43,843 bases of DNA from Herpetosiphon gulosus (GTDB lineage: Bacteria; Chloroflexota; Chloroflexia; Chloroflexales; Herpetosiphonaceae). The translations under genes and the position numbers were made by a program. The DNA lies in NCBI RefSeq assembly GCF_039545135.1, contig NZ_BAABRU010000027.1, positions 1-43,843 of the forward strand, in the 5' to 3' direction. Below the pieces are notes generated by a model. It was not told the DNA's origin. It did not search any database and saw only the letters and a list, made by a program, of their open reading frames with translations. Numbering within the stretch: the stretch's first letter is position 1; each line of letters begins with the position of its first letter. Of this stretch, positions 42,502 through 43,843 are shown piece by piece.

Positions 42502-43446
42502 TTAAGCAGCCAACAAGAGATTTACAGGCTCGCTAGCTACAGTTAAATCAAGTCGTAGCCAATCAATTGTGCCTTGCATCCAAGCCCGTAGGTTTTCGAT
42601 ATAATCACTAACCACCAGCTCAAATTCGCCGTAGTGCGGGCGTTCGGCCACAATTCGCTCAAAAGCTGCTACCTCGGCATAGCACATTTGCTCAACCCGC
42701 TCAATTGCGCGACTCCAGCTGCAATGCTCACGCTGCTTGACCAAAACGGCAATGTTTTGTGGCTCTGCAACGGTTAGATCACGCTCTAATGAAGTAATAT
42801 CGTGCATCCAACAAACCACATTGTTGGTAATTTCGCCTAAACTTTGAAAGGTTGGATCTTGCTTGACCGAGGGTGGCAATAATTCAGCCTGCGCAAAATC
42901 GACAAAATCGAGCGAACTTGTGGCCGCACCGATGCGTTGATGCAATTCAACTGCTAGTTGGTTGTTAATTGTTGGTTGATAGGCATTGCAATACACATCG
43001 TAAACCCAATCGTGGAGATAGGTGCTCAACATTTGGCCAAAGCGCTCACGCCATTGGTTCGATGTCAGGCTAGCCATGCGTTGGCTCCAATCGGCAAACA
43101 TCACCACCAACGGTTTTTGAGGATACAACGGGGTTGCTCCATTAAAAACATTAATCAGATCATTGGCAAGGCTCGCGACCAATTCGGGCTGTCCAGCCAA
43201 TGAACGAAACCATTGATCTTGAAAAAACAGCCAGCCACCCCAATCGAGAATTAAACGTAAACGTTCGCTACAGGCATGTGGGTAAACCCGCGCCAACAGC
43301 TGTGGCAAATGCAAACGCTGATAAAAGCCCCATTGACTTTTGGTGCTATGCGGCGATTGGCTCAACCATTGGCTGTGTTCAGCATACACTGCTTCTAGGT
43401 GAGGGTTGAGTTTCGATGTAAAAGGTAATTGAATATTCACAAACAC
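42502..43446 (-). CDS. Divergent class I terpene synthase-like protein
   Basis: A 314-aa all-helical protein resembling bacterial class I terpene cyclases (QLPFTSKLNPHLEAV, LARVYPHACSERLRLI, then a C-terminal AIERVEQMCY region). The key motifs are altered: where the family has DDxxD it reads QDQWF (about residues 76-80, only the second Asp kept); the NSE motif NDxxSxxxE reads HDITSLERD; the terminal RY pair is absent. It may be inactive, use another metal arrangement or do another reaction. GTG 43446 is six bases after GGAGGT; no ATG start is present. No prenyltransferase or tailoring gene is in view. Confidence 0.7.
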   Translation of the reverse strand: MFVNIQLPFTSKLNPHLEAVYAEHSQWLSQSPHSTKSQWGFYQRLHLPQLLARVYPHACSERLRLILDWGGWLFFQDQWFRSLAGQPELVASLANDLINVFNGATPLYPQKPLVVMFADWSQRMASLTSNQWRERFGQMLSTYLHDWVYDVYCNAYQPTINNQLAVELHQRIGAATSSLDFVDFAQAELLPPSVKQDPTFQSLGEITNNVVCWMHDITSLERDLTVAEPQNIAVLVKQREHCSWSRAIERVEQMCYAEVAAFERIVAERPHYGEFELVVSDYIENLRAWMQGTIDWLRLDLTVASEPVNLLLAA

Positions 43447-43559
43447 CACTTCACCTCCGCGAGTGATCAAAAAAATATTAAAATTATTATGCTGAGATTT
43501 CTTACTATTAACTATAGTGCGTTATTCCTAACCCAACCCCATGACATTCGGCAGGCTGA

Positions 43560-43740
43560 GGTGTGAGTATTGGCTATTGGTGAAGGATGAATTATGAAGG
43601 ATGCGGGATGAATTATCAGGGACTAGGGCCAAGCTTCAGGGATTAGATAATCAAGTAAATCTGTGAAATCTGTGGCTAAAAAATTGAGCCTTCGTGTTCT
43701 TCGTGTCCTTCGTGGTTGAGACTGTACAATAGCGTGTGTA
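43560..43740. repeat. Composite dispersed repeats at right end
   Basis: The 349-bp gap holds GGATGAATTATGAAGGATG, then AATCTGTGAAATCTGTGGC (43658-43676) and CTTCGTGTTCTTCGTGTCC then TTCGTGG (43690-43717), with GGTTCCCAACC just after. The modules are shared with 22.6, 25.0 and 36.7 kb. Between 43450 and 43560 nothing else is evident. Confidence 0.65.
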
Positions 43741-43795
43741 TTTGGTTCCCAACCCAAAGACGAGCATTTCCAGAATAGGCTTGTAAGGGGATACC

Positions 43796-43843
43796 ATGCC
43801 ACGAGCAAAACACAAACCCGCACCAACGACCGCCGACCAACCC
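43796..43843 (+). CDS. Start of an unidentified gene (cut by window edge)
   Basis: ATG 43796 is preceded by AAGGGG six bases upstream and opens a frame to the edge (MPRAKHKPAPTTADQP). This lead is too short to classify; it looks like a basic, Pro-rich, disordered N-terminus. Confidence 0.45.
   Translation, partial: MPRAKHKPAPTTADQP

Overview
The window looks like chromosome of a free-living member of the Chloroflexota, most likely Herpetosiphon. This is inferred from overall protein style, Gln- and Asn-rich coding with about 50% GC, an archaeal-type aspartate-semialdehyde dehydrogenase, secreted proteins ending in a YLPxxxK tag, and a CHAT protease beside a metacaspase. No rRNA, tRNA or CRISPR array was seen. 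Genes lie on both strands in short operons with clear AGGAGG-like ribosome binding sites and several hairpin terminators.

Left part (1-8.4 kb): the start of an IS5-type transposase at the edge, an AT-rich WD40 lipoprotein, uvrA, a large von Willebrand A membrane protein, a small Cys-rich protein and a ComEC-like hydrolase with a lost metal site. Centre-left (8.5-17.3 kb): the most interesting block. A 1246-aa TPR-CHAT protease is followed 12 bp later by a metacaspase. Next come two membrane-anchored RsbR-type STAS proteins, one lacking both phospho-acceptor threonines. Then, convergent, come recX and recA with a terminator between them.

Centre (17.5-29.3 kb): mostly housekeeping genes. These are a PHP-type tyrosine phosphatase, asd, a TetR/DUF4260 operon with three palindromic operators around its promoter, a CobW GTPase, a cyclophilin, HU, an ANTAR response regulator with a coiled-coil membrane partner, a GT4 glycosyltransferase, and glmU-prs. 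A 550-bp stretch near 25.0-25.5 kb holds dispersed repeats and a gene remnant.

Right part (29.4-43.8 kb): a run of small lineage-specific genes, several of them lipoproteins, all on the minus strand. It continues with a third STAS paralogue, a PhoD-like phosphatase, an exported protein with 14 propeller blades, a phosphodiester glycosidase-like lipoprotein, a GNAT acetyltransferase coupled to a zinc-ribbon membrane protein, and a divergent class I terpene synthase. The window ends in dispersed repeats and the first codons of another gene.

Functional threads: DNA repair (uvrA, recA, recX, with candidate damage-response operators); signalling by STAS proteins and proteases, possibly for regulated cell death or defence; envelope and sugar metabolism (glmU, prs, GT4, secreted enzymes); and possible secondary metabolism (terpene synthase).
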